Translations under genes and position numbers: made by a program | Notes under the pieces: model-generated | The model's database searches: none | Told to the model about the DNA's origin: nothing | What the model saw: the letters and a program-made list of their open reading frames with translations, nothing else | Assembly: GCA_013398955.1 (NCBI GenBank) | Contig: VWPU01009501.1 | Span: 605,844-669,843 of the forward strand | From: Callaeas wilsoni | Taxonomy: Eukaryota > Chordata > Aves > Passeriformes > Callaeidae | Direction of reading: 5' to 3' | DNA length: 64,000 bases | Shown: in pieces, positions 25,661 to 39,757 of the stretch | Numbering within the stretch: the first letter of the stretch is position 1 | Layout of the letters: every line of letters starts with the position of its first letter

Positions 25661-27263
25661 ACCTTCCTGGAATGCATTCTGAAAAGCCTACAGTTTAATC
25701 TATACTTATATTATTTTTAATAATGTAATTATTAACAGTTTGAAACATCTTGATTTTTCTGGAAAAAATTTCTAACTTCAGGTAATGAAAAGACTGTTCC
25801 TCAAGATAGTAGTTAATAATCCCTTCAGCACACAGAAGTTCACTGCACAGGACTCTGCTTTGTGGCACCGGGGAAGCAGCGGATGGCTCGTCTCTCCCTG
25901 ACATTACGCATTGCACACTGCACACCAGCTCGTGATTCAGTTTACAGGTATTTCTAGAAAACTATTTCATATATGAGCCAAATGGAAACATTAAGATCGT
26001 GTCCCTGCTCATGCAGTTGTTTTCTGGAATTTGAACCTCATCACCAAGAAATACAGCTTTCTGAGTATGTCTCACACAACCAAAGGGAAACAGGATGGAA
26101 AGAAATTTCCAGTGAATGGCAACAGCGAACCACCCTGGCATGCGCCCAGTACAGACTGTGAAACTGAACTTCTAATTCAGCTTCACAGTATGAACTTGTC
26201 CTGACTTTTTGCCTATTTCTTCAGGCCAGAGAACCCTCCACAAGCTGTGTTACCTGTCACAGTGCACCACTCCATTGTGGTGACCTGGAATTCAGGTCCT
26301 TCTGAATTCCTATCAGGAATTGTAATCACTGTAGAGAGATGGACTCTTTTAGAGGGAGACCGAGGCCAGTTCCAGTTTCTAGGCTCCTGTATAACTATTT
26401 TTACTGGCCTAGAGAGCTCCACATTGAGAAGGAAGACTTGGGCACTTCAAAATCTCACATTCACATTCCAAGTCAGGTTTCTAGGTTGACAAAAGAACGT
26501 GCAGGGAATATTATATGATAACCTTCTACAAATTAGTTACCGAAAGTTCTGAAAAAAAGGAGTTGTGATTCAGACATAACTCAAGGAACTAGGTATCTTC
26601 AATCCATTATATTTCCTAGTGAGGAATCAGGGATTTTAATTCTTCCATTTGTGATTGAAAGTCCTGCACAGTACCAAGAACCAAAGCCATACATCTATCT
26701 TCCTTGTAAAAATACCTTTAAAATAAGCAGAAAAGTAAATCACCATGTCACCTGCTACAGAGTTCTGTGAGTGAAACTTGGAAATTTTGAAAATATCTAG
26801 TGGAAAGAATCGATAGAAAGAAAAGCTGAGTTTTTTTGATCTTCTAGCTGCTAGGTTCAAAAGTTACAGGACTCTAGCAGTGAATTCAGTGTTTGTAAAG
26901 TATAAGAAGGAAGCAAAAAGGAACCTTTCCCTCTCATAAATATGATAAGGAAAAGATATTTACCTTTGCATTCAGAATATATTTGCTTGTGTTTTTTTCT
27001 TTTCTTTTTCTTTGTCGTGCCTTATATGATATAGGATCTTTTTGTAGGATTATTTTAAAGTATGATCTGCTCTAAGGCAATGTGCTCAGTCCCTGGGTGG
27101 GAAATATGCTTCATTTAAGTCAACAGCAATCTGTACTGCTGATTAAAAAACAAGTGCTGATGGCCTTCACAAGAAGTCTCATCCATCAAGCCTTAGCTAA
27201 GAAGTTGGTAGAGAAAATGATGGTGGGAGGAGGGGAAGGGTGGTGGACAATGTTCCATGAAAC

Positions 27264-27292
27264 ATGGAACAACAACAGCAACAACAAAAAAT
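27264..27292. repeat. CAA-rich microsatellite
   Basis: Five to six CAA/CAG-like trinucleotides end in a short A run. It is a simple trinucleotide repeat with no evidence that it is translated. Confidence 0.7.
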
Positions 27293-30200
27293 CATGAATT
27301 GTCTGTTCTTAAAAGTTTTATCAGTTTGGAAAACTGGCTTGGAAAAGAGAATTTCAAACTGTTTGATGGTTGCATGTCCTGGGAATTCAAATGAACTTTG
27401 TCATCACTGCCAGTTTCATAAAAGAATGAAGTCTCCAGCAGGGCACAGATGGTACTTCTGAATGAACAGATGATTATGCCAAGAGAATATTATGCTTGGA
27501 AACACATTTTATTGATATATGAGTAAAGCTGTTAGAAGGACATCTATGGAAAACAGGACCTAGCTCTTTATTGAACACCTGAATACAATAAGAAATTAGG
27601 GAGTGGCTAAAGGCTATTTTGTTAATTATTCAGTCCTGCTTAATGAGAATTAATTGGAAAATTATCCAAAACTACCGATGATTAAAATGGTACTATGATT
27701 TATGAGAACCACAAAAAGATGTGTAAATAACACCAATTAGATATTAAACTGTATTTACCTAAACTGCAAAGAGATTATGGAATAGCTATTGGATTTCCAA
27801 ACAGAGGGGCCAAATTCCCCATTGACTCTGAGTCTAAAGTAATTTCACTAAAGCAAAAAAAGTTATGCCCATTGATGTTTATGGACTCACAAGCCCAAAA
27901 GCCCAAACATATGCCCCTGGTTGTGCTATTAATCAAGTTAACTGGTTTACAATTATTAAATGCATTGTCTCACTTGGTAGAGTTATTTCCAATTACACCT
28001 GTGTCATCCCCCAGCCAAGGTGGGTTCCATGACTTCAGTGGAATTGCTGCGACTGTAAACCAAGGATTTGATATGATGAGGCATCAGAAAAGGAGTGCAT
28101 GATCTCTGCATCACTGGCTTTGAAAATGTTGACTTTATAATTCATGTGACTATTACTATTTCCAAATGTCATGTGGAAACAACACATTTGGATTCCACAT
28201 CAGTTTCAAATCCAAAGTTGCACCCTTGAGGTCAATACGCTCTTTCCTGTGACTTCAAGATGGTTAATGTAAGGGGAGAAATGCATCACATGAGATTTTT
28301 CTTCAGGGTGAAAGATACCTAGCAGTATGTCTTGCAGGGACACTTCATAGGTGAAAGCCTCAGCTTTTTCCATACATTTTCTTGAGCATGGAAGGCAAGT
28401 CTCAGAGACAGATGACACTGGTGAAATAGTACAATCTCTGTAGCTTGAAGAAAACTATATTCATCACCAACATGCAATCAAAAATAATACATATCGCTCG
28501 GAAACATTTATCCCGATGCCAGTGATTAAAATATATGAGGGATTTCCTAACCTGTTTAAGAACTATACGTATTCAGTTACAAAATAATGTATGAAATTAG
28601 GAATAATCAAAGAATTTGTATTTAATTGAGGGTGAGGGAAGGGAGAGAGTAGAAGCCAAAAAAAGAGAGAAACATAGTCTTTTAGGTTTCTTCTTCAATG
28701 TGAGACAAATGCAAATTTTAGTAAAGGAGAAATTAGAAGGAAAGAAGACATTACAGGAATTCCTTCTTCCCGCATGTTTTCCTGCTGCTGTAATTGAGGG
28801 ATTTGTGTCATTAAATGGAATCCATGGGTCATCATATAGCTCCATTTTTGCAGTGGTGCAGGCTGATTTCAATGCCAATAAAGTCATATTAGTGCAGAGC
28901 AGTGAAACATCCTCCACAAAGCCATTTATATGTGCGAGATGAATACATTAGCTTCCCAGCAGATGGCTGTGAATTCTTCCAGACAGAGCATGTCTTGGGC
29001 TTTCAAGAACCATTTATCAAAAGGAACACTGAATCATCTTCAGTTCTGCAGTAATCACTCCAGGGAAGCAAGTGCTAAATGGTTTAAAGATCAGAGACAA
29101 ACGTACTGCATTGTCAGCTCCAGGTGCAGTGGCCGCTGGTCTATGCATCGCATCATGAGATCATGAGATCGCATCATGGGACTTCATGAGCACCTCTTAC
29201 TTGCTGCTTTGTGATGCCAGAGATGTATACCTGGAGCAGTTCTTTAGAAAATATTCTTTTAATCAGTGGGAGAAAGCACGTAAATTACATTTTGAATATC
29301 CAGAATGATTCAGTAGCTCCATTTCTTATGATACTTCTGGATTCTGCCTTTGTGAACTGAGAAGTGACCAGCAGACATTTAGAAAAAGGAGATCTGCATT
29401 AGGTAAACAAGGAAAATATTTCCTAGATTTTTAAATATAACATTTTAATGGAGGATACAGAAACATATTTGGTAAAAGAGTTTGAGACTTCAGCTAAAGA
29501 GATCCTGTGTAATATTGATGAAATAATAGGATTAACATTTGTGATTTTAGGATACCTTCCATTGAACAATGTCAATTCAATGTGCAGACCTAACTTTACA
29601 AGGCTTCCCATCAGTCCAATGACGCAGCCAAACATTACCTAGTGGGCTACATTTCTTCTACTCAAGCTGGATGAAGGCACGAAGCATCTCAAGATGTGAG
29701 TGCTGAAACTCAGGGAACAAATGGTGATATTCTTACTGGGGATTTAGTAATATTCTTACTGGCATGGAGTCATAACAGGATTTTCTAAGTGGCTGATGTA
29801 ATGCCATATCTTACTTTTTAGAGATCCCATAGCAAACACAGTATGTGGGGAATGTATAATGAGCCATTAGAAAAATTGAAGCCTGTAAATATCTGGAGGG
29901 CACTGGTCAGGTTTATTGGCTGTCATTTAGGAAACAGGAGACAGTTGCTATTATAGAAAGTGAAATGTCAGAATCTTTCAATCAACATATTCTACGCTTA
30001 GGACAGGTACGCAAAGTCTGGAACAGACAAAAACGGCAACTTCCTTCCCTAATTCTTAGCAATCTCATCTACAGTGCTCTGTCACAAATAGATTGATTAC
30101 GTACTTGGTGAATACAGCAGCCATCATGCCATAATGTACTACAAATGTTAAAGGGGGCAAGTGATGGTTGTAGTTTATTTTTCATGTGTATAAATGTGCA

Positions 30201-33125
30201 ATTACACTCTGCCAAGTGTAAATATCTTGGCAAATATTAGACAAAAATAATCTAAGAATGGCATTATCAGACAAGGGCGTAAATCCATATACTCAGAAAT
30301 GTGCATTGTTCTACCAGATGGAAATGTCAGGACAGCTGGCATTCAGAGAATTATGAAATTCCCAGCCCTTCCCAGTTTCTCTTTTGCCTGTGTGCAGGTC
30401 CATGGCATCAGCTGGTGACAAGAGTTGAATTAGTCCCAATATATTAGAAAACAAGGAAACAGAAATTCAGGGGTATTTTGCAAAATCAGATAATAGCATA
30501 AATTTCCTTTTTAGGCATAGTTTAGTGTTTGTATTTATGTAGATAATTAATATATACTTTTTTTTTAATTGGATTTTTATTGAGAGAAAATGTTCATCAA
30601 GATTTGACTGTAGTGATTCCAAACCCTAAAGAATGCATCAGGATTTTTATTGCTCCCACTGAAAGTAATTTGACTGAGTGTTCAAATAGCCAGTAGAGGA
30701 AAACAATATCATAAACAACTGGAAAATTCTGCTAGTCACAAGGAATAATACCCTAAAGAAGCAACAAAAACAAAGTTTGAGATGGGCAAGAGGACAAAGT
30801 TCATTTTCACACAGAGTTTTGTAAGTACAATTGTTTTATGCAGAAAGTATTTAATGATTATCTCTTTAGCTATTTTAATAGACAAATGTACAGAACCTAA
30901 GGCCAGATTTTTTTTTATAAAAGTGTGAATTAAAACCTACTTATTCATTTCTTGACCGTTCATTTCTCTCCACAAGTCTGGACGAAACAAGACAAAACTT
31001 CTTCATTTTACATCACATTATCAGAGAAATTGTAAGCAAAATGTCTGATCCTTCGTCCAAAAGAGTGAAAGCATGCAGAGCCATTCCACAGCAGAGAAAG
31101 AGCAAATGAAAACTGTGTCTCTTCACTTATTGGACAGGAACAGTAGTTCTTATAAATTCTCATAACAGAAGTTCTCATAATCTTCTTCTTTCCTATCATG
31201 AAGCAAGAAGATTAAGTTTTCTTCCCACGTATGTTCTGTTCTGTAAGAGTGGAGTATTTGTGAACATGTACCTCAGCACTTATTAGAGTAATTTTTTTGC
31301 TCTTTGCCTTCATCTTTTCACCCTTCCAAAAAAATGATGTTGGAGACAAGAGGAGATTGAACAGCTGAATTATCAAACCAAGCACTGGTTGTTCTCAAGT
31401 CCTACTTAGCTCATGTGGTACTGATTGACTGCACTTCTCAGAAGGGTGTCGGAAATCAGGAAGCCTTGTAGGATCAAGGTCTGGCCTATTTGGGAAACTC
31501 AGTAAGTCTAATGGATCTGGGTATTTTTGGCTGGATTCTAGTTGACTAGGATAACATCTATGAGGTAAGAAACATAACAGTCAACACATTAGTTCCTTAG
31601 AAAATCAACACAGCTCAAATTAGGCGGGAATCACACTGGTTATTACCCTTAGTTTTCCTATTTGTCTTCTTTCAACCGCTTATCAATAAAATGGACATTG
31701 ATTTTTGCAATTCTGGTCTCTAAAACCAAACAATATTAAAAGAAAAAAAGCCTTGTCCAAAAATTCAAAATACAATCCTAGTTTCTGATTTCTCTTGAAG
31801 CAATAAAATAGTGTATTAAAATGTTGACTAAAGAAAAACACCTGCAAAATTCAAATGCAGAAGATACAAATTATATATGTGGAGAGAAAGAAGCTGTGAC
31901 TGGCATGAGAATGAAACTGCCAGTATCTTCTCCATGAAATGAGGAAGATGGGTGATGTATATTGTTTGCTCAGTTTACACAGTCACCTAAGTATTAAAGT
32001 ACTCATTTGGTATTAGAGATCTTTAGAGATCTGTTAGGCAGTGGACTGGAGAGCTGGGCTTGTAACTTCCCATGCACACTTCCTGAATGTTATCAGCACC
32101 CCCCTTAATTTATCCTAAGCACTGGATTCCTTCTGTGCAAGGAAGAGGTTAAAAAGATTGTCAGATAATTTGGTGATTGTGGATTTTTTTTTACAATAAA
32201 TGACATTTTATTTACATTGCATTGTGGAAATATAACAAATACTGCTCTTAAGAGATTAACGATATGCTGAATATGCTGAAAATATTTGTGATTAGAAAAA
32301 TAACATCAACTAAGAAAAAAAATTGGAAAATATATAACACTAATGTAATTTTGATGTAAAATTGGAGGTCCTGTTCGGGATTAAATGACTAATTAGAAAG
32401 GATGGTTTGCCTAATTTATCTGTTTGGCCAGGACTTTTGACATGACAAATAATAAAGCAAAAGCATTGAGGCAAAACTGTTAATAATTTGTGATGTCCAG
32501 CCTCTACAAAGGATCAGGTACTAATGATTGAGGATGAAAATTGAAAAAAAAAAAAAGCAACAATTTTAGAAGGAGAAAAACCACCCCATAAACATATCTG
32601 GACAAATATAAACATATTTATATTATCGAAACACTACTGGCAGAGTAACATGGTGGAAATATCGGTAAACAGTTCTGGAAAGGAACAGTAAAATTTAGGT
32701 CCTGAAAAAAACTACTATGTAGCTTTGAACCAGTTGACCAGATAGAAAAATTGTAATCCCTTCTCCAGTGGACTCAAAATATAATTACAAGTGCATAATC
32801 AAAAGATAATCAACCACAAAACTTACTTCTCTAGGGAGCTGCTTGGAGAGTTGTAGATTCTTAAACAACAACAATAAAAATTCAATGCAGCTGTGCTGAA
32901 ATTAATAATACCTCTTATTTTCATCTTTTAAAACCACATTTCTAAAAAGTCATATGTTTAAGTCTATTTGGTTTGAATAGTTAATTTTATTGGAAAATAC
33001 AACCTATTAAACTGTAATGGTTTTTACGTATTCTGTACCTTGTTGGGTCGTGGTAATGGCCACATTACATTCTGCCTCGTATAAATGCTTCCAAGCTGAC
33101 ACCTTCTTAAGTAAATTAACTGGAA

Positions 33126-33144
33126 TTTTTTTTTTTTTTTTTTT
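33126..33144. repeat. Poly(T) run of 19
   Basis: Nineteen uninterrupted T. Read on the minus strand it could be a poly(A) tail of a retrocopy, but I see no recognisable gene sequence next to it. A homopolymer run is the supported call. Confidence 0.8.
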
Positions 33145-33821
33145 GTGAATCACCAAATAATTTTTTTATCTGTTGTAAACACAGGGGAGTTTATTAATAC
33201 TTTTAAGTGTTGGATGTATGTCACTGTGCAATTTAACTTTCACTTCTGAAAGGAGGCATTAGATGAAACATCTTGTCACTTACAAGTTCCCTCTGTTTGT
33301 TGTGGAAATCCCTGAAAGAGAACAGAACCCACAATGCTGCTTTTTGCAAGATTGCTTTTGAGACTAGAGCAGAATTTTAAAGGATCTTCTTCCCAGCAAG
33401 TCAAAGGATGGAGCTGTCATTCCTGCTTTCCCATTCAAATACATCTCTGTTTGGAATTGTCAACTAATGATGAAATAATTTTACTGTAAAGTCACCCCAC
33501 TGACACTGCCAAAATCACTTTTCATAGTTTTTTGTAGGAAGTCTACTGAATGCAAAGCCAAAAAGATATTTCTGTGAGGGTGTCAGGAATGCCTGGCACA
33601 ATCTGCAGGTGCTATTCAGTCTTACAGTTGTGAGGGGAAAGGCAGCAAGTAGGACAGGGAAACCCTTTTCTTGGAGTTTTACATATTTTGGAGCTCTTGT
33701 GTCAGTGTCAGTATTTCTACTGATACTGGAAACAGCCAAGTTACAAGCAACAAGTGGAAACTATGCACCTCATGTAGGAGAATATAGGAAATTTGTTTTA
33801 GGGACAAACCTTCTAATAAAA

Positions 33822-33838
33822 TTCTATCTATCTATCTA
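33822..33838. repeat. Short (CTAT)n microsatellite
   Basis: About three and a half CTAT units just upstream of the CR1 fragment. It is too short to be a clear variable locus. Confidence 0.6.
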
Positions 33839-33987
33839 GATTTCAGGAATTGAAATTTCAGCTCTGAAATTCCAGGTTTGGACTGGGCCCTAATAGAAAG
33901 GAAGAAGAAGGTTTCAGCCTTCTGAGTACAGTTAGGCAAAAATAGTTAAATTATTCATTTGCAGTAAAAACAATGGTCCTATTGTTC

Positions 33988-34347
33988 ACCCTGGAGAAGA
34001 GACTGTGGAAACCTTAGAGCGCCTTCCAGTACCTATCGGGGCCTCAAGAGAGCTGAAGAAGGACTTTTTCCAAGGGTCTGTAGTGACAGGACAAGAGATA
34101 ATGGCTTTGAATGAGGGTAGGTTAAATTGGATATTAGGAACAAATTCTTCACTGTGAGTGTGATGAGACACAGAAACAGGTTGCCCAGAGAAGTTGTAGA
34201 TGTCTCAGCCCCGGAAGTGTTCAAGACCAGGTAGGATGAGACTCTGAGCAGCCTGGTCTAGTGGAAGGTGTCCCTGCCCATGGTAGTGGGTTTGGAACTA
34301 GATGATCTTTAATATCCCTTCCAACCCGAACTATTCTATGATTCCAT
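33988..34347 (+). mobile_element. CR1 LINE, 5'-truncated 3' end
   Basis: About 360 bp matches the 3' part of avian CR1 as I recall it. Recognisable pieces are ctggagaagaga at the left, ggttgcccagagaagttgta in the middle, and the conserved stretch before the tail. It ends with the CR1 terminal 8-mers attctatg attccat at 34333-34347. CR1 copies are normally 5'-truncated by incomplete reverse transcription, and this one keeps only the end of the element after the reverse transcriptase region. Substitutions throughout suggest an old copy. The minus-strand frame at 34221-34616 partly overlaps it and is a shadow. Confidence 0.93.
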
Positions 34348-37300
34348 CCCACAGTGTGCAACTGGGAAATCATAAAGCATGTTGGGCACACAGGATAATT
34401 TCCACAGCTACAAATAAGATGATGTGAAAAAATACAGATTTTAGGACTTGAGGAGTGTAGGTTCCAGGATAGAAGACATGCCTTAGTGCTGATCCTGAAG
34501 CTTAATAGCACCATTAAATATTGAAGAGTGAAACAAATCTCACCAGATTTTACTTTGTGGAATGTTGTTAATAAACAGTAGAATAAGATTGCAGTTTTCA
34601 AGAATGAACACTGCACTACTTCTCAGAAATGCCAGTATCTCAGTTCCGAGCAAAACTGTAATTGGGGAAAAAAATTTAAAATTTAAACAGACAGCTCGTA
34701 ACAACAAAATCTAGAACTGCTTAGTGTAGACTTGTGTAGAAATACTACATACATTTCCTAAAATGTTTATACTGACTTAAACAGTGGTGAATCAAGCCTT
34801 GAAGTGACAGTAAGTTGAAGTTGAAGTAAGCTGACACTGATAAATATGGATTGTTGCTCTGTCTTCAAGCAAATATTTCATTGTTTTTATTTTATGTTAA
34901 AAATGAGAGGCTATATGGAACTATGACTCTGACTCATTGGTAAATCATGTTATTTTGAAATAGGAATAATAGTACTTCAGTGATAATGACAGCAAAACTA
35001 AAGAAAATAAAAGAAAGGATTGACTCAATCTTCAGAAAAGTTGTTAAAGCACAAAGTAGTCCTTCTTATATCAAAACCAGAAATAAATTGGCCACTGTGC
35101 CTTCCCTATATGGCAAAATACAGATCTTTGGAAAGAGATTATGATCTTCTTTTCTTTGCTTTCCTGTTCAAATTGTTAAGTAAACTATTTGGCTATTTTT
35201 CTTCATTCACCAGTATTTGTTATATTGCCAAATAATCAGCTGCACATGAGCAATTTTCATTAATGAAAACTGTGATGAACTCAGTGCATTGAAATTAACG
35301 ATCTGGGAAAAAATACTGACACTCCCAAGGCAGTGATTTCTGTGTCTGTGATCTGCACTGAATGTCCAGATATTACTTAAAAGAAGTAGCTAAAAAGATC
35401 AGACCCAGCAGTTCTGTGAACTCACGACAGATCCTCCCTAAGACTTGTGGCTGGCTCAAGGGCATTCTTACTAATTAGTCTGACGAGGATTTTAGTATTC
35501 TTAGTGCTTTTATTGAAGATGAGAGGCATTAATCATCAAGCCAGATGACCTGTTTTTGTTAAAGAGGTAAAAATGACAAATGCACTTTTCAAATCAAAAC
35601 AGACAAAGAAAGATGACAAAAACTATCTAAAGACAGAAGAACAAAATTAAATTTGGATGTGAAGCAGGCCAGATATACTCGAATACTACCGCCTGAATTT
35701 TTAAAGTAAATTTCAAGCATTAGTTGAGTCCTCTTGAGGTCCAAGTGCATGATAAGTGAGCATGAAAGAACTGGAGGTGATATCTTGATCTCTTTTAAGT
35801 CAGCGTTTCAGTCCAAACATGTTTCCGCATCCTAAATGATGATCAGTAGTTATTAACAGTGCTGTTATTCTTTCCTCTAAAGTTTGCAAATATTTGCAAT
35901 TACTGTAAAGCAAAGATACTATTTGACTAATGTGAAGCTTTCCACACTGGTTTATACCATTTATCTGAACTGAAGAAAATAGTGTTGGGAGAAACTGTGG
36001 AAGGTTATTCAATCCATCTTTGTACTCCACTTATACCTTGTCTGGGGTAGTTGCCAGGTCTACCCAACTAATTGCTGATGTTACCTTTATACTGTTAACA
36101 TAAACTAAAAATATTGAAAAAAAAAAATCTTCCAGTATTTTAATTTCAGAACTACGAGTATTTCTACACCTATGTCTTTACATGATAAGTTGTACTTAAC
36201 TGTATCTTTAACTAAAATCTGTAATAAGGGAAGTTGTGTAGGCATATATGCTTATATACTCTATTCCATCTACAGGAAATAGAGGATTTCCAGATCAAGG
36301 CAGTCAAGACACTGCAAAGATAAAGAGTGGAATAATTAAGGATAGATATCTCATAAATACTTTAAAACACTTTTTTTGGAAATTACAGGGAGGAGGAGGA
36401 GGCTTGGTGGTTGGTTGCAACAAGTACGGAAACTAACTGCATAGAACAGCATAATGATAGAAAAAATATCCATGCCTTCATGGATTTATCACTTCATACA
36501 TCATTTAAAACACGTTGAAGTGAGGCTACTAAATCAGAATATACCCTTAAAACAGGACTGAAAAGAAGTGAGTCAGTGCACTTTGAAGTTTTGTGAATTC
36601 CTGCAGTATTCCTGCCTTGACTTACAAGGTATGATTCAGTTGTCCAGGCTTAAGTGTGTACTGTCATTTGAGCTGCCACAAGTATCTTTTTTGTCTGCCT
36701 TTTATGTCTTCTGAAGGGTAGTGGTCTGCTGTACCAGCTCCAGTGTAATTGCTGCCAGCCCCACGTAGATATCTTGAAAAGCCTGCAGCATCTCAAATGT
36801 CTGCAGACCGAATCCCACCAGCTGTGTTCAGTAGCACCTGTAAACCACAGCCCATGCTACAACAGTGACAAAACATCCAGAGACTGCCACTGGGAGTGGT
36901 GAGAGAGCACTTAAGCCCTTTTGCAGGGTAGGAGATATGGAGACATCTCACATTTGCCTTTTATCTTGTCAAAAGTTGATGTTTCTGGCAGCTGAGGAGT
37001 CTTCTTTTATTAGTGTGCTATGAGCAGTCCTCAACATTAATGAGTCAGTGGATTGTTCAGCTTCAAAAATGTTACAAATCCCGGCCAGAGTTTGCCGATA
37101 CATATGGTACTGCCTAGAAAGAGAGAGCTGAAGCTGTATGGACTCTTTGATCATGAATGTGAAAAGAGAGGGAAAAGTCAACATTCCTATGAAATCTTTG
37201 AATACCAAAGGTAGCCACCCCTTCTGCAGATTTGAAAGGTCTATTTCTATTGTTTTGATAGAGGGCTCCTTCAATTAATATTTTATTTCACTGGAGATGG

Positions 37301-39757
37301 CAGAGTAAGTCCTTTGATCCTAAAATATCATAACTAATGTACCCTTTCCAAGTGCTATGTCTTATTTAATGAAAAAAAGAAAAGGGAAAAATAAACACAC
37401 CCCTGATAGACATAGTTATTGGGTGCAGATTCATAGTTTACTGACTGTCTTTAAGATAAAAATTCCCTAAGGATTATGGCCAAAGTTGGAAATATTTGTT
37501 ATCACTGCAGTGGTAATACAACCAAGGTAACACAGAATATACATCCTAATGTCTGCCGAGCCTTAGTCTAGTGAAGTGGCCCACACAAGGAAATGTTTTC
37601 AAAGGTTAGGCAAACACGTGCTCAGATCTGTATGATTCAGATCATGGACCTGAAATCACACCCTGGGTAGGTCCAGTAAGCAAAATATTTAGGACACTAA
37701 ACTAGGTAACAGTCTCAGATAAGCAGGTTTTCCTCTTATGTTTATTTATTGCAACTCACCACGAATATTTGCACCTTCTAGATGATGCCTCAACTAATAA
37801 GATACAACCTCTCACTTTCTCTCCTTTACCCTGTCTTCTGTCCTGCCCTGGTGTAATAAGTAATTTTCTGTACAAAATAGTGAAGGTTGAATAGGTAAAA
37901 GAGAAGATGGTTCTCCCCAGCACAGCCAATTCTCTTGGGATATGGGGAACCGAAGCTCAAATGCTGTTTCTGAAAGTGATATAATTGTAGCTGAACCTAT
38001 CACTAGGAGAATATATGGGACTGGGCGTTAATTAAATTTTAAAAAGTTAAATGAGAGAATGTCTAGTTTGAGGAAGTTTCAACTCAAGTTTCTACTTAAG
38101 CCATGACACTAAGGTGCTTGTTAGGCAGCAGTGCAGTGGCATTTTGACAGCCTGAATTTAATTTACCATACAAAGGAAAAAAAACGTAAATTAAATGCTG
38201 CAGTACAAGATGTCTGAGTTGCATGAGGAATGGGTAAGAACAGCAGAAGATTCAGAACAAGCCAAAAGAAGAGATGTTAAGAGTACTGAAAAAATTATAT
38301 AATTAAATGTATGTGTAAACTAGAGAGATGCTTACTGACTTGCAAAAATCTTTAATGAATATAGAACATGCTAGTTAGAATATCTCCAGAAACTAAAAAA
38401 AATGTGCATTTTAGGAGGTGATGATCAATGAAAAGTAACTCTGTTTTTGAACCAAGCTGCTCCAAAGATTGTGTCATCCTGAGCCTATAATTCATAATGA
38501 TAGACAGTGAATGCACAACTCACAAGGAGATATCATAAACAATATGTCAAGTCTAAATGGAGCTTTATGCATGCTCAGAAATACCTTGAGTGTTAGAATA
38601 TTTTGAGTAAGCTCAGCTGCTAGAGCAATATCGCTCCAATCAGTGCTGTGCCAGCCCATTGCACACCATAGCAACACATAGGGTAAGTTATACAAATTCC
38701 AGAGGAATGCACAAGAGAGCTGAAAATTCCTAATTCATAAGACAAGTGTAATTTACGAAACAAGGTTTTGTTTGGGATGTAGAATGATCCCTACTGAGGA
38801 GAGAGCATTTCCCTGTTGGCATGCTCCAAGCTCTGTTTGCAAATAGATAATAACTGTAGAGTACTTTCAGTTCAGTGCTGAAGACTTGAAGACTGCCATT
38901 TCAGAAGGCTTTTGGGAATAACCTTTTCTCACTTTGATCCCTCTGAATCCCTTCTATCTTTTTCTATTTGATCTGCCTTAGGCATATATATATATTTTTT
39001 AATAAGTGCTTAGGAACACATGAAGAGATGAATCAGTTACAAGTAAAACTTTCACTCAATACTCAGTAGGTAACTATGCTGGTTTCATAATGGGTGTCAA
39101 TGGAGGTGATCTAATCCAGCCTATACAAATCTAAAATGGAAAAGACATTTCTTTGTGAACAGTGAGCTCTCTGATAATGAAAGAAGGGCAAAGAAATGGA
39201 GATTTATGGGTCAACAAGAAATCCATCCTCAGAAATAATTGTAAGCCAATTTTCTCTCTTGAGTAATTTCAATGATCACATATCAGCACTATCACTAGCA
39301 CGACTGTTAGCACAAGACATTAACACAATGTTATAACTATACTGCTGTTTGAATATGGGTTTGGTCCCATGGAGGTCAATGGTAAACTTCCACTTACTTT
39401 CACATGAGATATTCCAGATTGTTAAACAGCCATGAGCAAGCTGTTTGAATTGGATTTCTCTAACTTTAGAAATCTAAAAGTTAAGCATCGTATCTAAGTT
39501 GCACATCTATGTTTCCAATGCAATGAGTGACTGGATGCATCTCCAGAGTGTGTTTCATTTCATTCTGAGCTTATGTCTAAAAGAGGTGGGAGGAATCACC
39601 CACCCTCCATCCCCTTACTATAGTGAAGCCCTGATCACTGCCTTGACTTGCTGCCTGAGTTTTAGATTACTAAAGATGAATGACTTTGGTAGAATAAAAA
39701 TCCAATTGCAACAGCATCACAGCCATGTCACTGTAACATTAGTTTCTTCACACAGCA
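34348..39757. other. AT-rich non-coding stretch
   Basis: No gene is supported. The longest frames (about 100 codons, for example 36969-37274 minus) match nothing known to me. A short AT dinucleotide tract lies near 38983-38998. A GC-richer patch at 36700-36930 shows no identifiable element. Confidence 0.65.

Larger units (their letters stand above)
25661..33987. other. AT-rich non-coding stretch
   Basis: No gene or dispersed repeat recognised. Small items inside are a CAA-rich tract near 27264-27292, a nested 8-bp repeat near 29150-29178, two copies of a tattcttactgg motif near 29733-29762, and a 19-T run at 33126-33144. The longest frames (28597-28917 minus and 28616-28942 plus, just over 100 codons) overlap each other and match nothing I know. 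A segment rich in ATTA cores at about 27610-27750 is discussed as a finding. Confidence 0.65.
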
